Of a stretch of DNA of 64,000 bases, positions 63,257 to 64,000 are shown one piece after another. Every line of letters begins with the position of its first letter. The first letter of the stretch is position 1. Source of the DNA: Muribaculum intestinale (GTDB lineage: Bacteria > Bacteroidota > Bacteroidia > Bacteroidales > Muribaculaceae); NCBI RefSeq assembly GCF_002201515.1, contig NZ_CP021421.1:1364001-1428000 (forward strand), in the 5' to 3' direction. The notes under the pieces are model-generated. The model worked only from the letters and a program-made list of their open reading frames with translations, had not been told where the DNA came from and searched no databases. Made by a program: the position numbers and the translations under genes.

Positions 63257-64000
63257 TTAGACAGCTTTATTGTCAATGTGTCTAATTGATGTGAATTTTT
63301 TAATCATATTGTTAACATCCGGAGTCTTGATATACTTATATTGAATTATTATGAAATATATTGCTGTAAATAAAGCACCGACAGCAAAATGTATATAGTT
63401 ATTATTAATCAGATGTCCCATATACCATAGACATATGCCCATAGGAATATATATGATGACCTGTTTAATCAAGTCGTAGATGGGAAACTTTATTGGTAAT
63501 AAATTTACCACAGTTTTCATGGATAGAATCAAGAGAGTAATCTCCGCTCCAATCCAGACAATGGCAGTGCCTACAGCTCCCAATGATTTTGCGAGAAGAA
63601 TATTAAGTACAATAGTTATGATTGCCGAGATTGCTGCGTTTCTCATTAATATCTTATCTTTTTTATACGGCATCATTATCTGATCAATCAGTATCTTGTT
63701 GTATCCGGTTATAATAAGCAGGGGAAATATGAGGATCATGGGTATTATAGAACCGTTGAATTTAGGTCCACCTATTATAAAGATAATCTGAGGAGCAAGA
63801 CATATGCCAGAGATTATGATTGGTATGGATAATGCAATAAGGGTATTCGTAGTTCGATGGATGAGGTTGATAAATTCGTCGATGTTTTTCTCTGAAAGAA
63901 GAGCCGACATGCGGGGAAGCGCTACACCGGTAAATGCATAGTAGAATGCAATAATCACGGCAAACATCTTTAATGCAGTAGTGTAATATCCTACTTCGGT
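63257..64000 (-). CDS. Oligosaccharide flippase (Wzx/MATE type), truncated by the window edge
   Basis: The frame stays open to the end of the window, giving the C-terminal 247 residues of a polysaccharide flippase. The earliest visible residues (EVGYYTTALKMFAVIIAFYY) are typical of the Wzx family, as are VALPRMSAL and the six remaining membrane helices. It would move lipid-linked repeat units across the inner membrane. It is upstream of the Wza gene in the same operon. Confidence 0.85.
   Translation of the reverse strand, partial: TEVGYYTTALKMFAVIIAFYYAFTGVALPRMSALLSEKNIDEFINLIHRTTNTLIALSIPIIISGICLAPQIIFIIGGPKFNGSIIPMILIFPLLIITGYNKILIDQIMMPYKKDKILMRNAAISAIITIVLNILLAKSLGAVGTAIVWIGAEITLLILSMKTVVNLLPIKFPIYDLIKQVIIYIPMGICLWYMGHLINNNYIHFAVGALFTAIYFIIIQYKYIKTPDVNNMIKKFTSIRHIDNKAV

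Overview
The window looks like a chromosomal segment of a Bacteroidales bacterium, probably of the Muribaculaceae type. The evidence is: the gene order DUF4271-hemD-rnpA-yidD-tatD, typical of Bacteroidetes; promoters of the form TTTG-N20-TAnnTTTG with no clear Shine-Dalgarno sites; a PorZ homologue and several secreted proteins with short type IX-like C-terminal tails; a TonB-linked receptor with a regulatory N-terminal domain; and Bacteroidetes-type LysRS, NadA/NadB and M13 peptidase. No tRNA, rRNA or CRISPR array was seen. The species assignment is an inference.

Layout. 1-4.6 kb: a truncated LOG-family gene, then DUF4271, hemD, rnpA, yidD, a TatD hydrolase, DUF362 and a P-loop kinase, all on the + strand. 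4.7-8.3 kb (-): an outer-membrane barrel, a PD40 propeller, an HD hydrolase and ilvE. 8.4-12.6 kb (+): lysS, gpsA, pgi. 12.65-16.2 kb: a gene-poor AT-rich stretch with repeated TTATCAACA nonamers, a candidate structured RNA, a BspA-like secreted protein, a decayed chloramphenicol acetyltransferase gene and a small orphan ORF. 16.2-26.3 kb (mostly +): nadA, leuS, rdgB, a MITE-like element, porZ, an acyltransferase and a glycosyltransferase. 26.5-34.6 kb: an unknown gene, DUF4294-nadB, and two convergent glycosyltransferase sets (GT2-GT2 against GT2-GT8-GT8). 34.9-44.7 kb: a GH43/CBM6 enzyme, an M13 peptidase, rpiB, an MsbA-like exporter, and a ferredoxin-type membrane protein overlapping thyA-folA. 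45-49.4 kb: a TonB receptor plus lipoprotein pair. 49.8-58.9 kb: a helical lipoprotein, an LPS kinase, a GT4, a nucleoside-recognition protein, ybeY, mnmG, apt and uvrC. 59-64 kb (-): the distal end of an exopolysaccharide operon (Wzx, Wza, Wzy, Wzz types), cut by the window edge.

The most notable reading is that this is the replication-origin neighbourhood. Same-strand housekeeping genes switch from C-rich (lysS, pgi) to G-rich (nadA, leuS) across 12.6-16.2 kb. That interval holds clustered DnaA-box-like nonamers plus one exact TTATCCACA. A sequence that exactly fits the bacterial parS consensus lies just after mnmG at 56462-56477. rnpA-yidD and mnmG, genes often found near origins, sit on either side. 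None of this was computed genome-wide; the skew counts come from a handful of 60-base lines counted by hand.

Functional themes are cell-envelope glycan building (glycosyltransferases, acyltransferase, LPS kinase, Wzx/Wza/Wzy/Wzz), outer-membrane uptake and secretion (TonB receptor pair, PorZ, GH43), NAD synthesis (nadA and nadB about 12 kb apart), folate/thymidylate supply (thyA-folA) and translation (lysS, leuS, rnpA, ybeY, mnmG).
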